From the NCBI GenBank assembly GCA_021234535.1, contig CM037841.1, forward strand, positions 11,800,825-11,864,824: 64,000 nt of DNA, given 5' to 3'. Below, in pieces: positions 14,101 through 28,318 of this stretch (the first letter of the stretch is position 1; every line of letters starts with the position of its first letter). The stretch is from Stichopus chloronotus. Taxonomy: Eukaryota; Echinodermata; Holothuroidea; Aspidochirotida; Stichopodidae. Below the pieces are notes generated by a model that ran no database searches, was not told the origin of the DNA, and saw only the letters and a program-made list of their open reading frames with translations. The position numbers and the translations under genes are program-made.

Positions 14101-15699
14101 TTGATGGTCAAAATGACGTCAAGATTTACTGCCAACGATGCTTTAGGGTTTGCATACTACGTGTGTAATCACCAAGAATCGGTGCATCTCTTTCACTCTT
14201 TCTTGTCAGTGCCAAACAAACAGATCAAATGAAAGCATCTATGCCATTTCCTTGCTTTGCTTTATCATTTAATGTTGTACATGTATGTTTTTAATGAAGA
14301 CATTTCATGTCCAACCGTTACGCATTGGAGCGTTGCCCTATGTTTCACTTTGACACGATGAATTTAGTTCCAAAAAGAGTTTTAGAATTCGATCAAAAAC
14401 AATTAACCAATTACAAAAGTCACTGTGAAATATTATGCTAGCATAGTTTAATCGAATACCAGAGCCGAGAGAGTGTGAGCATGATCATTTTAATGAAGAA
14501 GACATGTCACAAGGGGTCATCTACCTTAGACAGTCGTATCTTCTGTAGATGAGCATTTAATGTTGGGAGAGTTTATTAGCCTACAACCTTATCGAACGAA
14601 TGTCTGTCTGTTCCTTTATATTCTCTATAATTCAATGCTCTTTTAACCACTCGATCGTACTTTATCGAACCCAACCTGGGAAACCCTACGAGGAACACAT
14701 AGCCTACGTGCATGCATGCCTGCGTGCTTACTGGGGCTGTGATTGATTAAGATAGATCGCACACTTTTGATTAAAATCATTAGTTACAACTTTTTTTCTT
14801 TCTTCCTTTCTCTTATTGTAAAGACTCGGTTCCCTACAGTGAAATTTGCCTCAACATAAACAGGTTACTATTATCTCTATACGACGTTTTATTTTGATTG
14901 AAAATTTCATGCCGTGTGAAACCTGTATTGGTATTTAGCGATGGTAATAGTTAACCTAGAAACGAACGGGGCTAGAGTGCGCTTCGGTGAAGGAAGATAA
15001 GTTACATGTGACAGTTTTAGGACGAAGAATTATACTTCTCCAAAGGAAAGGAATTTTGAGCAGACAAATGCCGGTCACAAACGATCGGTACCAAACTGTA
15101 TACTTTGGTGTAGTTTTCTTTGGCTTATTTTTTTTTCGTCCTTACTTTATCATTTGTGAAAATAGTTGTTCCTAACGAGAAATGTTAAATACCACACATA
15201 TCTCGGCAAACCGATTTGAGAGATATTCAACAAGATAATAACGTATGATAGTGGACTATTTAAGACCTTAATTGGCATGTCTACCTTTAAAGGGGTGTTG
15301 ACAGCAAGAACAGCACAAATAACAAAGATATTACAGAAAGCGAAGAAAATTTGATTCCCATTAATATTTGAACACATGAACACATGATAACATTCATTAT
15401 ATCAAGAACAATTTTAAAAAAGAAAATTTGAGTACGCTCCCTCGCATGTGACGTCTCGGTGATGCAATTAAGCGTTCTCCTTGGGGATAAACTACTTGAT
15501 GTAACAAGTGCACGTCTGAACATGGGACGTCTCTGTGATTCGATTTTCACGCGCCCATTAGCAATGTGTACTGTTCGTTTGCTTGCCTCAAGAAGGGCGC
15601 CCTTGTTTGTTGTTACATAGAGCCTCTCTTTATATGGCTCTGTTGTTAAGTGACGTCAGTGGAAGGGTGGTCTACTCATGGAATTTGAGAAAGGTCCCT
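11153..15699. other. Intergenic, no gene recognised
   Basis: No coding or RNA gene signal recognised. Perfect CRE palindromes at 14114-14121 and 15651-15658. Confidence 0.6.
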
Positions 15700-16440
15700 G
15701 TAACGAGTAACGCGTATTGTCGTTTTGCGTTATGAACACATGTATAGGCTTCATATTTTACATGCTTAAGCGTCCTTCAGTCAACATTATCCACATAAAT
15801 AGCGTTAATACTGAAAGAATTTACTCAACCAAATTTCTTGGAATTTTGATCGCTCACAAACTTACATGGAAAGATCACATTTCAAAGGTATGTGGGAAAA
15901 TTTCAAAATGCATCGCCCTTCTGAGTGAAGTTAAGAATGTTTTACATACTAGGTCCTTGTACATTTTGTATTGCTCATTGTTTATACCCTATCTTACTGT
16001 GTTGATGTGTGGGGAAACACATACAAATCAAATTTAAACGCAATTTTCATCAAGTAAAAGAAAATCATTCGTATTGTCTGTAAAGCAAAAATTTAGATCA
16101 CACAACCCTATCGTTTGAAGACGTTGCTCTTTTTTCAGTTAATTAAATTTAGAGCAGCTATCTTCATGCACAAAGTTTGTTAACAAAATGCTGCCATTAA
16201 ATCTCCAAAGCTATTTAACTATATCATTAAATAGCTATAATACTAGAAATTGTGGGAATTTTCATTTAAAAAAATCAGAACAACAAAGCAACAACTGTGT
16301 ATCTCGTACTCGGGTGTGTCTATATGGAATTCTTTTGATGCAACGATAAAAAACTGTAAAACCCTTACATCTTTTAAATACAAATACAAGCAAAGTTTGC
16401 TAACCTCTACTCACCAGTCATAATATTTTGAAATTGAGTA
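15700..16440 (+). mobile_element. Degenerate non-LTR retrotransposon (LINE), 3' end of reverse transcriptase ORF
   Basis: An open stretch at 15717-16037 encodes a typical RT thumb region: STKFLGILIAHKLTWKDHI then SKVCGKISKCIALLSEVKNV and LYCSLFIPYLT. The FLG-(I/V)-x-I-x(4)-TWKDHI and LY-SL-PYL pattern is characteristic of CR1/L2/jockey-group LINEs. A frameshift near 15996 separates this from the expected YC-x-VWGN motif (VDVWGNTYKSNL, frame +1). Further decayed C-terminal coding, with stops, continues to about 16.43 kb, where Asn/Ser-rich text and the FKYKYKQSLL motif resemble the family's C-terminus. No 5' part is seen. The element is a dead 5'-truncated relic. Confidence 0.75.
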
Positions 16441-16539
16441 ATTATGTCCTGTATTTATCTTCTCTATCTCACATGGAACCTTACATGGTGATATTATCCA
16501 TCAGATGAAATTTATATCATCTGGAAGAAAACGCTTACA

Positions 16540-17125
16540 AGTTTTTTACTTCCTTTTCCTCCCTTTCTGGTACTCATTTTGTTCCGGTGAAGCCGTTGTG
16601 ATGCATTGTATGCCTTTGTACTGGAAATAAACTGTTGTCATTTTCATGCATCAAATTCATATCTTGTGATCGTTTCCTTTCTTTATTTACTGTTCAACAC
16701 AATATTCAACGTCACAATTTAAAATTTATTTGGGGTGGATAGTGAGAAATATTTGACTGCTATTCATGATCACAACGTTTGTCATTTTCAATTATTCTTC
16801 GATTTGTCGATTTAGTTCATTTCCTAGAAGTATGTCAGAATGAGATTTCTCACTCCAGTTCTAATCGTCACCCCTACTCTTTAATCCCACAATGTCTCAA
16901 ATTCCACTATCTTACTTTTAAACGTTACGTCTTGCCTTCTTGGTTTCTATGGTCTTATACCTTTACTTCTTATATTTTACGTCTAACACCTTCTCTATAC
17001 TTCCTTTTCTTTTATTGTTAAAGTATTGTTTGTATGCTATATTTTTGTAATTCACATTGTCTTTCTTTGTTCTGTTTTATGCGAGCATTCAGTTACCCTG
17101 GTGGGGTTTAATAAAATATGATCTT
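16540..17125 (+). mobile_element. Possible LINE 3' UTR sequence following the RT relic
   Basis: T-rich sequence with two AATAAA-type ends: a GGAAATAAACTG end near 16622-16635 and a GGGGTTTAATAAAATATGATC end near 17105-17125. Endings of this type are common for invertebrate LINE 3' UTRs. Two ends could mean two nested insertions. There is no coding signal, and the assignment rests on adjacency and the terminal words. Confidence 0.3.
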
Positions 17126-20100
17126 AACTTTACATTTTATTTCACAAGTGGGTAATATAACACTTTTTTACACGTTCATGTAACTACAATTTCAAAGAAA
17201 ATCATTCGACAACTCTACAAGAATATGAATGCATTTAAACATTAATGACCTTTGACCAAACAACATTCTATGATCAAAGCTAGGGAGAGGCATGAACAAC
17301 TAATCCTCACATGATATCATGCATGATAAGGTTTCATCGAAGGAACAAACCCTAACTATTATGGTATGACTCGATATCACCTCATGTTCTATCATGCAGG
17401 AAAGGGTATTCTCGAGATATGATTTTAACACATTATGGGGATTCTGCGTGGAGTGGGTGGCATAAAACCCATACTCATAAATATTATGTGTGGGACGTCA
17501 ACATAACAAAAAAAAAACAAATAATGTTTTTTTTTCACCTGCTGGGACACTTTCTGACTGACTTTGCCACTGGCAGATCATTTTTTTGCCACAGATGTGT
17601 TAAGGAGATAAGCTTATTCTCGATTTGGAAGAAGAAATACGAAAAAGTTACGTAAGATGTATGTTACTATTACCTATCCTCCTTCATGTAATCGAATGTG
17701 AATTAATTCAAGACACGATATCTTCATAGGTTTAGAGAAGGTCGGTAAACATCAACATATGTTTCTTTGAACTTTTATACTACTTAGGTAGTTACTTCTA
17801 TCTAGAACATGATCTTCTTCCCAAAAGAGAAGAACAAGTTTATGAAACAATACGTGATATAATCTGGTTCAGAAACGCCTCTCCTGTTGTCAACGAGTCT
17901 GACGTCACTATTTTACGTTTATTAATTTTCAAGCAACTCTCAAGTAGTACCATTCTTTGTTTTTTTTTTTTTGAACAGACGATGAGAACAAATGTACAAG
18001 AGCATCAAGGTATCGGAAAACAGTTTTTACAGATGACGGATATCCAAAAGACAGAATCTTGTTATCATCTCTGAAGTCACAAAACAAAATAATAGGATCA
18101 TTAATGGGTGAAACGACTGCACGACAACTAACGTCACATGAGATATGTAAGTGCTGCCTATGAGGGGAGAGGCGGTGAGGGATTTTCTTTCACTGTTTTT
18201 GAGGTCCCTTGTCAATTCGAATACCAGTCAAAAACTCTCCAATATGTTAGGCTGGGGTGGGTGGGGATGTCAACTAGCGCTTCACTACCCACAACAATGT
18301 ATTTATACTGTAGACCTATGGCTTGGACACATCATATAAAGTATCGGAATTTAATACACTAAATTCAACCAAATTCAAACCCAGTCCAGCCGTGGTCTAA
18401 TGTTATAGTGGCTGTCACTTCCATGAAGATAAGAAGCCAGTAACCTTCTAGTATGTTACTGAATGGGAGACAGCGGTGATGGGGGGCGAAGGGAAAATCG
18501 GAGACGAGGGACGTGGGGATGGGGGCACAAGAGTATGAAAGGAGGAGTAATTACAAATGATTAATCCTGAGGAGTTATGTTTTTGTCTTAATAAGCTTAG
18601 AATCTCCCTTTATGTTACTACCTCATTTCTTACCTATATATCAATTAGCAGAAATAAATCTCCCTTACTCTATACCGTTGTAACCCACAACTTATTTATA
18701 CACCATATGTATTCATTGGTTTTCCTTTTACGCATTCCTATATTAGGCATTTCTGTGTCTGTGTGCTTGCATGTAGTCGTTGTTTTAAGCAATTTGTTGA
18801 AAATTTCTTCAAAATTATTCAAGAATCTCAGATATACACGGGAGAATACCTGAAGATTCCAAGAAAGCTCAAAGACATAAGTAGTGAGCACACACTTGAA
18901 ATCACTTCTTTTGGTTATCTGGTTATCGTTGCGATGTGACTGTGTGTTCTCCTCGATTGCATTAGAGGTTCTCCGATTTCGTCTTACTTGTCAGAATTCG
19001 AACGACTTTTTGTCGACTTTAATACTGACAAAAAAAGAATCAACAACTTAATGGACACAAGATATGAGTACGCCATGTACCGTGTTCATTTCTAATACAT
19101 TTTCACGGTCAGTATAGGCCTATGTTCAAGAAGCAAAAACCAACTCTACGAAGATAATTTCAGGCATCCATAAAACTGAGAGATAACGCCCAGAAGATAG
19201 TTTGCTATACCTATGCTGTCTTCATTCTACCATTGTAATACAGATTAAACCAAGAAAGAAGCTAGAAAGTTAAAAAATAATTAGTGTGAGTATAATTTCA
19301 ATCTACTGAAAATGTGTTAAAAAATTACGAAAAATTGTTTCTTATAGTTGAAATGGCTACAGATGTCCAGTTTCTTTTATTCCAGAGTTAATTGTACAAA
19401 ATTCACAAATCGGATCAAACAAGGAATACAAGAAATGTAAAACTATATTAACACGAATGAAATGATAAACATAACAGGAAATTAAGAAATATTAAATTAA
19501 GACAGATATTATACTTATAGCAGATGATATACATCAAAAGCGTCATAAAAGAGGATTTAAACTCCATTTTGAATAACAAGGGGTATGTCTGTAAATAAGC
19601 AGTGTATGAAAACGTGTTATTCTAAAAATTTTTAGTGACCGTAGTTTTTTTTAACAATTACAATTTGCCTTATTGTGAGATGATGATATGACATTCTGGT
19701 AACACTACAGACACAGTATTGGATAAAAAGCAACCTAGAGATCGATAAAGCAAAGGTTTCGTATTTACAGGAATCAACATGTACTTATTCCGTATATTAC
19801 AAATGACAACGTTGTGTGGATTCTCAGTTGGATTTGCATTAAACGGTTTGGTTCAAGTCTAAGTGGGGTCATTGAAAACGCATTTAAGCTCAACTTACAA
19901 ACTCAAGTGCGAAGCTGTTAAGTAGTTATATGGGCTGTCGCCAACATTTGAGTAGAAAATAGAGCACAGTTTGCTCCAGGGCGTTTTGGTGTTCAGGGGC
20001 TTACCCAATCCGCCCCAATATTAGGGGAAAACGTAGAAAGAAGTGATATAAGAGTCCACCACGTACGTATCATTTATCCTCTAAACGAGGTTAGGATTAA

Positions 20101-23100
20101 ACTTAGGTACACTAGGTACCTGTCTGTAATCGAAAAGAATCATGAAAGTAGAGGGGAAAACAGAAGAGTTCATTAAACTAGCACTTAATTGACAGGAGAT
20201 AGAAGTTTATTTTGAAAACAAAGTCAGGATTAACTCAACGAGGCCTATTTGTAACTGTATATTACACGTGTTGCAAGATCAATGCCAATATACCTACGTT
20301 ACAAGACTAAGACCTGATGCTTTGAACAATAACATGCACAGGTAAATATACAACGTAGTATATGACGTCATAAAGACGTCATTGATTGCTTACATATCTC
20401 GCTTTCTGAAAATTTACCTGTTATGCTTTATCTTTTATTCCCTCAAAGGTTGTCCGCGCATGTTCATTTCATACACAGGTCATGTTTCTTCAAGGCCTTT
20501 GAAACAAAATGCCATGTTATTTTCTCCTTAAATCATTTTCTTGGTATATTTTAAGATGCTGCAGAAGCCTACAGGCCAACACGACACTCCCTCCAGCGGG
20601 GGAATGCAGGGGCGATGTTGGAGGGACGGAGAATATGAAAACATGAGTGCATAAATAGCTAGCGCAGCTGCCTCCTTTACAAACATACATGAACACACAC
20701 GCAGGTCGATTGTTTATATGCTCTTAGTGAATTCTCGCACCGTTTCCATCTTTAATATATTGGTATGAATGGAATATAAAATTAGAAGACGTATTTTGTG
20801 AGGCACCACCGTACAAGGAATGGTATATTCTTATATATTATAGTTTTGTTATCACCGTTACCAGCCTGGGGGGTTGTTTACTTGCCTTAAACAAGACTTC
20901 ATTTCGTCCCAGTATTACTTTATCACATGCCCGTATACTACAAGTGATGTATTTTATGGTACATAGATGCACGATAAACAGAGAATATCTACCGACTTGA
21001 AGAACGTTGATTGCAAATATCCCGGTCTCATCCAAATTGGATCAATGGACGCCAAATTCGCATGTTTAGGTCACTTTGACGCCGGGGATGAGAGTAAAAC
21101 ATTTCAGCTACACATTGTAATGATGAAACCAAATAAATGAGTTTTAATTCGATCATATACTTGTTTTGTTTCGGGATGGGGAATTTCAAGGCAGATGTTC
21201 TGACTCATGTACATCGCAGTAGGTCACAGTTTCAATTTCAGCACTTAACTTGAAAAGTCCGATTTCTTAGCTGATACGAAGTTCCAAGGTGACGGAATTT
21301 GCAGAGTCTATAATGGATAAATTGATAATTACTGCTTTTGATGAGACAACAAATAAACAAGTATTCATGGATCCACCTCAGTTACGTGTACAATAGATTT
21401 TGTATTGATTTGGCAAAATTACTGTTTCACTGTAATGTCCAAACCGCCAAAGAGAAGACTTATATACTGGCATCAATTCATCCAAAGATTGGAGAGGTGA
21501 TGTTGAAGACAACAATGGACAGGGAAAATCTTTTCAGAGTTAATGTTTCAAGATGTTATTACATTTACTGGATTTCAACATTCAAAAAATTTCTCTTCCC
21601 ACTAACGTGAAGTATAAGTGGAGTTAATGGAACTTTATTCTTATCCGAAGTAGGGAGGCACTTCCAAATACCGTTATTATTTCCTTTTCAAAAGCAAGGC
21701 GATACTTGGTTATTTATTGAAGAATATCATGGGATACAAAAGGAGGTAAGCACCAGAAGAAATCACAAAATAATAAAAGCCTGCAGGAATGTGTTTCTTT
21801 CCCCGGGATATCTGAAAGGTCATTTCTATGAAGTCGATGAATACACTATAAACATTCTACTCTCTCTATCTCTATATATGTGAACGTCTCCGTAAACGTT
21901 AATGAATTACATGGTAAATGCATCATCCCTGTGAAGATAGATAGATGGATGGATGGATGAATGGATGGATGGATGAATGGATGCATGGCAGTGTGAAAAG
22001 AAAAATGAAGGGAGAATATTTCAAACTGTACAATTTTTTGCATTTTTTTTTTTAAATCCACTTTGTATGTTGGAAAATGTGAAGTAGACCAATTCTTCAT
22101 TTCAAAGAGTCTCACAAATATGCAACATGAACTAAAAATTGTGGTTCCGTATCTTAACCACACTGGATATGACCACGTATTCTCTTGCGTTTAGAATGTT
22201 ATAATTAATCGAATCATATGTAGAGTTGGGGGAATTATTTTGAATGGAGGAGGCGCAACATCTCATACAACGGTTAAAAAAGTAACTTCTGTCATTGTAA
22301 ATGACTGACATGAACCAGGAATTAGAATACTGCGTATAGCTAAGGGATCGATGTAGTGTAAATGGTTAAGTAGCTACATTATTCTGGAGAATGCAGCAAG
22401 ATTGGATACAGTAAATGAAGTCAAATGAATCATTTCTTTTGTGGCAGGATTACATTTAATAATAGAAGTTAGTTTAGGATGTACATTGAGGAATAATGAC
22501 AATGAGTGAAGCAATGTTTACACTGCCATATCTGAAGAGCAATTCACAGAGGAAGATATTTGAGGAATGAGCCAACACCACAGAAAGCGAAGCATACTAT
22601 TCCGAATCCCTTTTATTTTCAAATAACTTTCTAACTTATTCAATTTGAATAAAAAACCAGTGCACGGAATGATGAAGGAGAACTGCAAAGAAAATTGTGA
22701 GAATCCTTAAGCAAATTCCTTTGAAATCGGTTGGTAAACAAAGAAAGTAACAGGGAGTATAAATACTGATACACTTTTTAAAAATTCTTGATTTTTAGCG
22801 AGATGTATGAGAAGATATGACACAAGCATTCGACAAGAACATTTTGTACATGATAGTTGTATAACGCACTACTACAAAGGTCAATGATATAAAACGTTTG
22901 TGAAAGTACGGGTATGGAAACTTTACAAATGCTGTCAGATAAATTTTCAAAGGGTGTACAAACATGTGTTGATCGTTATGCTTTCAGAAACCTTCGAACA
23001 TGGTAGATGTTGACTATTACATTTGATAACAGTTTGATAACTGAGAATGCTTTGCATGAGAGGAATTTTTAAGACCGATATATAATTGCTCACTGGGTTC

Positions 23101-23104
23101 CGGT
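17126..23104. other. Intergenic, no gene recognised
   Basis: Mostly AT-rich unique sequence. CRE palindromes at 17900 and 20363, the latter within TATGACGTCATA and followed by AGACGTCA. The GATG microsatellite is at 21.94 kb. No gene seen. Confidence 0.6.
21937..21989. repeat. (GATG)n / (GGAT)n microsatellite
   Basis: GATAGATAGATGGATGGATG with imperfect continuation to GGATGCATGG. Confidence 0.9.
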
Positions 23105-23150
23105 AGGTACCACCAAAAGCGCACAGACTATAATAGTCTGTAGGGTACCT
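23105..23150. repeat. Nested inverted repeat
   Basis: Inner perfect arms ACAGACTA/TAGTCTGT (23123-23130, 23134-23141) around TAA. Outer arms AGGTACC/GGTACCT (23105-23111, 23144-23150). Together they can form a bulged hairpin. Confidence 0.7.
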
Positions 23151-23639
23151 GCATTTACGTTAGACAAATTAACTAATACCCTACCCAAATCGCTTTAACT
23201 TAACCCTCTATTCTATATTCGAAATACATGACATACAGTGAAGTTCGCCATTGAAATTTGACCAAACTCGCTTTTCACCCGACGTTGTGCGAAATTCTTT
23301 TTATTATACACGAAAATTCATCTTAATCACGTTAGACAGTAACTTCTAACTGGTCAACAAATAATGCGAGGATTTGCTGACGATGGCTGTGGATCGCGGA
23401 ATACATTGAACGTACCTCTTTCCGGAGAAATGACGTTTTTGCAAAAGAGGGTACATTTACATATTTTCCCATTTCTTCCACGAAGCCTATCCTCTCACTT
23501 TAGGTTAGGTTACATGATAGTGTTATATTGTGCACTTATCAGAAATTGCTTTTGTTGCCATGGATACATTAACAATAAGCTTAACAATAAGGAGCTGCAT
23601 TACGCATTTACATAACCTAGCAGGTTACACTTGCATGCA

Positions 23640-23775
23640 TAGACGATTCTTGAAAAACGATCCTTTTGATGATACCTTCACCTGCTCAAGATGCCCTAAT
23701 TTCGTGTAAATATTTTCATCAGAACATTTTGTTATTTGTCCAGTTTGTGCCGAGAAATGGTTACTTTTTTCACGT
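23640..23775 (+). mobile_element. Possible LINE/zinc-knuckle coding relic
   Basis: Read in one frame with a single stop, this stretch gives RRFLKNDPFDDTFTCSRCPN ... SEHFVICPVCAEKW. A C-x2-C followed by x-E-H-x(4)-C is the arrangement of the C-terminal zinc-knuckle of several LINE families. It is too short to place and could be chance. Confidence 0.28.
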
Positions 23776-26741
23776 CATTTGATTAACTGAGCCCCTCGAA
23801 CATAAGCACGGTTGACTATTAACCCTCTCATCTACATCTCTCTCTCTCTCTCTCTCTCGTTCTCTTTGGTCGTGAATCATCTAAAGATTTTGATATTCAG
23901 CTAATCTTTCTACCAACAAACTAATGAAATCATCCAGAAAATAAATGTTTGAAAAGCAGCCGTCCACCTAGCGCAAGAGTCGTTTTCTTTAATTAGTGAG
24001 ACGATTTTTATTTACAATAGATAAAGAAAACCTTTAATGTGGCGGTAAATGTTAAGCTGGAAGAAACAATACCGATGGAATCAAAGGGTTCAGTTACTCG
24101 CTCCGTCATGTGCAAAAACTGTATAACTCCACTGGGGGTCAGAGGAAAGGCCAACAAAACCCACTGGTGAATCGAAGGAGTCACCGAGAATTGTCCCTCA
24201 CAAGTAGTCCGCTAACTTTCCATAGTGAGTGAATAGGCGATCATAAAGTATTTTGTGGTTGCAGCTTTTCCAATAAGCCTCAAGGCTTATACATGGAAAC
24301 GTGTCCACATCTTCAGAAGAGTGGATATATAGGGCATAGTGATCACATGTACATGCAGGGAATATAGGCTTTACGTTTTAGTCTGTCATCATGACATTCA
24401 GCGAATAAAGATCACAAGTTATTATGTCTGACGACGGAATAACTTGTGGCATTTGGAGTAGCAACTTCTGTTCCGTATGTCTTAACGTAGCCTTATCTTG
24501 TGTATACATATACATGTATATTCCAAGTTATCCTCTAATGATATTTAAATTGCCCACTGCTGGGAAAATCGTATCTATACTAACGTATGTAAATAAGCCA
24601 TAATTTCGTTGGAGTATTCCAGTGATTGCAACGATTCAGTTTGTATCTGTATTTCTAGGATTTGTATATACTATTCATAAGGGTTCAGCAATGACTAATT
24701 ACTTGGTATTTCAATTTAGACAATTGAATGAATCGGTGCTTTCTTCCATGCCTTTGGTTCCAAAATTTTAACTGATAAATTACCCAAAATTTCTTACCCC
24801 CTGTCCTTCTTTAGGTTTTAGAGCAAATATGACTGTTACTACCTGTAAAAGTTAGAAAGGAACCCTAGATCTTTATCCAACCCGTATCCATGTGGTGCGT
24901 ATCTAATGGTGCGTGTTGTCAAAGAGGATTGCAAACTTTAGACAGTTTAGACTGTGATTAACTACATTGAAATGCTGTGCGAGGGGGGATCCACCTTTTT
25001 TGAAACGTACAGTTTACTGCTCTCATGGTTGTTGAACCGTGTTAGAAGTTTGTCAGATGTATTGTACATCGGGATGAACGGTACACACACTTATATATAT
25101 ACATATTTGATATGTACGTATCCCTCTTTAAGGAAGTAAGGCATCCCTCCTCTTTACTTTCGGCTATGACACATTACAAAGGTAAACTTAGCGACCGAGG
25201 GAAACTGTGGAAACGCGACGTTTTGTGTTCTCGTTTTACGTAGAGTCAAATTTTTCCAAATGTAACCTTCTTTGCATTAACAAATTTTGGATCACATTTC
25301 CCTTAAAATAGTAGGAATTGCTTCTTTTCTCATGGATTGTTTTTGACAAATCTTTAAAATTTAATTCAATCAAGATAAGACATATTGACACGTTACTTTG
25401 AGGAAGCCAATGCAAGTATTATACCTGAAGGCTATATCTATTACCGAGCTAGTTTTCCGGAGTAGCTGACCTATCTTCTTTTCTATTTTTCGGAAGCATC
25501 TTCAGAATTTTTAGAGCTTTTTTTCAAACACAGTAGAAATTAAAGTCAATTTTGCCTGAGGGGAGAGCAGCCTAGATGCACTGAAGCAGCCATCATGCAG
25601 ATTTGAAGAAAAAGAAACAGGTATTCGTCGGAAGTAGATCAAAGCTTTCGAAGTTATACATTCTCTTAAAAAGAACAAAATTAATATACTTAGAACTTTA
25701 TTATCCCTTCTTTTCGGTGCAAAGATTAAGAATCAACGCCGAGGATTAATTATTCGTTGTATTCTTTTTATTTTGAAAGCGGGCTTTTCTTCGGGTCATA
25801 ATAATCGAATTCATTTGTCTAAAATGATGAAACATGACGGCATTTATTCATTTTTCTCTTTTATGTCTCACAAAGTTCAACGTTTAAACTTGAATTGCGC
25901 ATGTCACTTAGCTTTCAACGAGGGCAAGGTCACCTTTGATCGGGCGCCGCAATACTACGTTTTTCACGGTAAACCGGCTGTATTTTAGAGGCCGGTAATA
26001 ACGGGGTTTGATCCGTTTTGGTTCTTGCATTAAAGAAACAAATCGAAGGAATTGGTAATATTGTAATATTCAAAGATAATCGTACAATATCGAAAATAAT
26101 TGTGAAATAGTAACGTAACCGATCTGAAGTAATTGTAACAGTTATTAAATCGAAGAGGAATAAACTGACAAAATAACCCTGAGGATGCTACTAAGATGTT
26201 ACTGGCGTTCTCTGATCAAGGCATACACGTATATCTGGTAAATCATGTAAGCAGCCTGTGCAGGAGGAGGTCATAATTGAAGTACGGTACAAATTATTAC
26301 AGGCGTCAGATAAATACCTGTTGCCTCAAAGAATTCCGAGAAGGCATACTCGGCTCATACGTAGTGCACAATTTGTATTTAGGCACTGACGTCATAACAC
26401 TGTCTTTCTGTTGGCCATTCGACCGCAAAAGTGCGCATGTTCAGGGTATTTTGTTGGTTTTTTATTGCAAACGGCCAATTTATTCTCGCGAGCTTCTAGT
26501 CTACTGAACGATGACAATTTTTGATGTGACATTTCAAAAATGTATATTGCAAGTAATTACAATTTTTACAAAAAATATATAGCACTGACATATACATTTT
26601 ATCGTCGTAAATTCAGCTTTGAAAGAGCCCCATACAGGACGTTATTATTCCTGATATATTTAGGAGAATCAATCAATTAAATTTAACAATAAATGCAGTA
26701 AAATATATTTTGATTTTCCAAAGTAGTAATACCTTAATATA
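23776..26741. other. Intergenic, no gene recognised
   Basis: TC microsatellite and AT-rich sequence; a CRE at 26387-26394. Small open frames have no motif. Confidence 0.6.
23835..23859. repeat. (TC)n microsatellite
   Basis: TC dinucleotides repeated about 12 times, nearly pure. Confidence 0.88.
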
Positions 26742-26777
26742 TTCTTCACCACCTATTGATAAATAGGTGGTGAAGAA
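26742..26777. repeat. Perfect 16-bp-arm hairpin with 4-nt loop
   Basis: TTCTTCACCACCTATT (26742-26757), loop GATA, AATAGGTGGTGAAGAA (26762-26777). Both arms match exactly. The surroundings are AT-rich and non-coding. Confidence 0.92.
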
Positions 26778-27503
26778 GATTTTCACCATTTCACCTTAAT
26801 TCAAAAAATTCTGGTAAAACTGTTATTTTTTCATATTCCTCTTGCTGCATTTTCATTCACTACAGCTCTTTACAATACATCAGAAGACATATTGTCGGGA
26901 GAAACAAATGAAAGAAACTGTAACATAGAAAAAAAAAACAATATTCGCACTGTGTTCCTTAAAGAAATACTTCGAAAGACTCAAATTTATATGTTCCCTT
27001 CCTTTTCCTCACAGGTATAATTAAAAAAAAAAAAGCAATAATTTAAGAAGTGGGAATTTATTTAAATTCTCTTATATTGGGGATGAAAATTGTTGACTAA
27101 TTTTAAGATAAACTTTTTCTTCTTTAAAAGAGTAGCTGAGATGATACATGATCATGTAGACGGTTTATTAACAATTAAAAGTTGACAAAAGTCTGTATTT
27201 AAATGCATCAAAAACTCTCGTACCACGTGTCAGGTATATGTAACATGATGCGTGGCTGATTACGATGGTTATCTGCCCTTAATTGTCAGGGGAATGAGTC
27301 CGGAGAGAAGATGTATACCGATCAATCTAACATTACATTTTTGCAAGAAACTTCCACATCAGATCAACAATCTTTTTAAAGATAAAGCTAAACAAACTCT
27401 CATCCAATCCGAAATAGTTCTACGAAGGACCAAAAAACGGTTCTAAACTCGACGTAAATATACACTGTGACTGCTTGTCCACCTTAAAACAGGTTCAAAA
27501 CTA

Positions 27504-27546
27504 CACACACACGCACACGCACACAAGCACGCACGCTGACACACAT
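27504..27546. repeat. (AC)n microsatellite
   Basis: ACACAC run interrupted by single G bases. Confidence 0.85.
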
Positions 27547-28318
27547 TGGTTGGAGGCATTTAAGATGCCCTTTTTTTATACATTGGCTTCAATTTTGAGG
27601 ACGCCAAAACTTGATAGTAATCTATAAAAATGGTTTCCTAGAGATGAATGTACAGATATTTTCCAGACTGTGATATTAATTTACAAGAGAAAAATGAAAA
27701 GAAAATTCTCTCCCCACGATGCCATTGAAAACGACGTCTAAGATTGTCACCAACGGTGACAATATTTTCTCCAATCTAGCATATTTTTGGGCCATCGCTG
27801 CAGAAATCTCTTACTAAATAACTCCGTATTCGTCAACTGTATCTGTAAAACGACCACGTGACCGGCTCAGCTCATATCAGGAATGACATTTTCCTCCTCT
27901 TAGTTTTATAAGGTTGACAAGTAGGAGCCTTAACTATTGCTTGCATCAATTATCTACTGTTATGGGAACCACTGAAGATCTCATCAGCCTTATAGCTGTT
28001 CTTTAAAGCAACGTACTACATGGAGGCTGAGAATGTGTCAATATTTTCAACAGTTATCCACGGAGTCTTTGCAATGTAATCAGTTATTTCCTACCACTTT
28101 CTTCGTTTATCTTGTTAAGAAATTTTTTGGCCATGAATTTTTAAAATCCATCAAAACTGGAAGGAAAGAAATGAAAAGGGGGTTTGTGCATTTGCACTGA
28201 ACAAAATAGATAATAAAGATTACAATACCATAGTACTCCCTCATAAAAATACCCAACGTTTGGAACGGGATAACAAAAGAAATGTGAAATTTTTGATGAT
28301 ACTTGGTAAAAAGATGTA

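Noticed and set aside
18381..18490. tRNA-like (GGTCTAATGTTATAGTGG) and 5S-like (ACTGAATGGGAGAC) words, possible SINE
   Set aside because: The A-box-like word has no B box at the right distance, the cloverleaf does not fold, and the 5S-like part is too short.
21846..22163. 105-codon minus-strand frame with HPSIHPSIH repeats
   Set aside because: It is generated by the GATG microsatellite.
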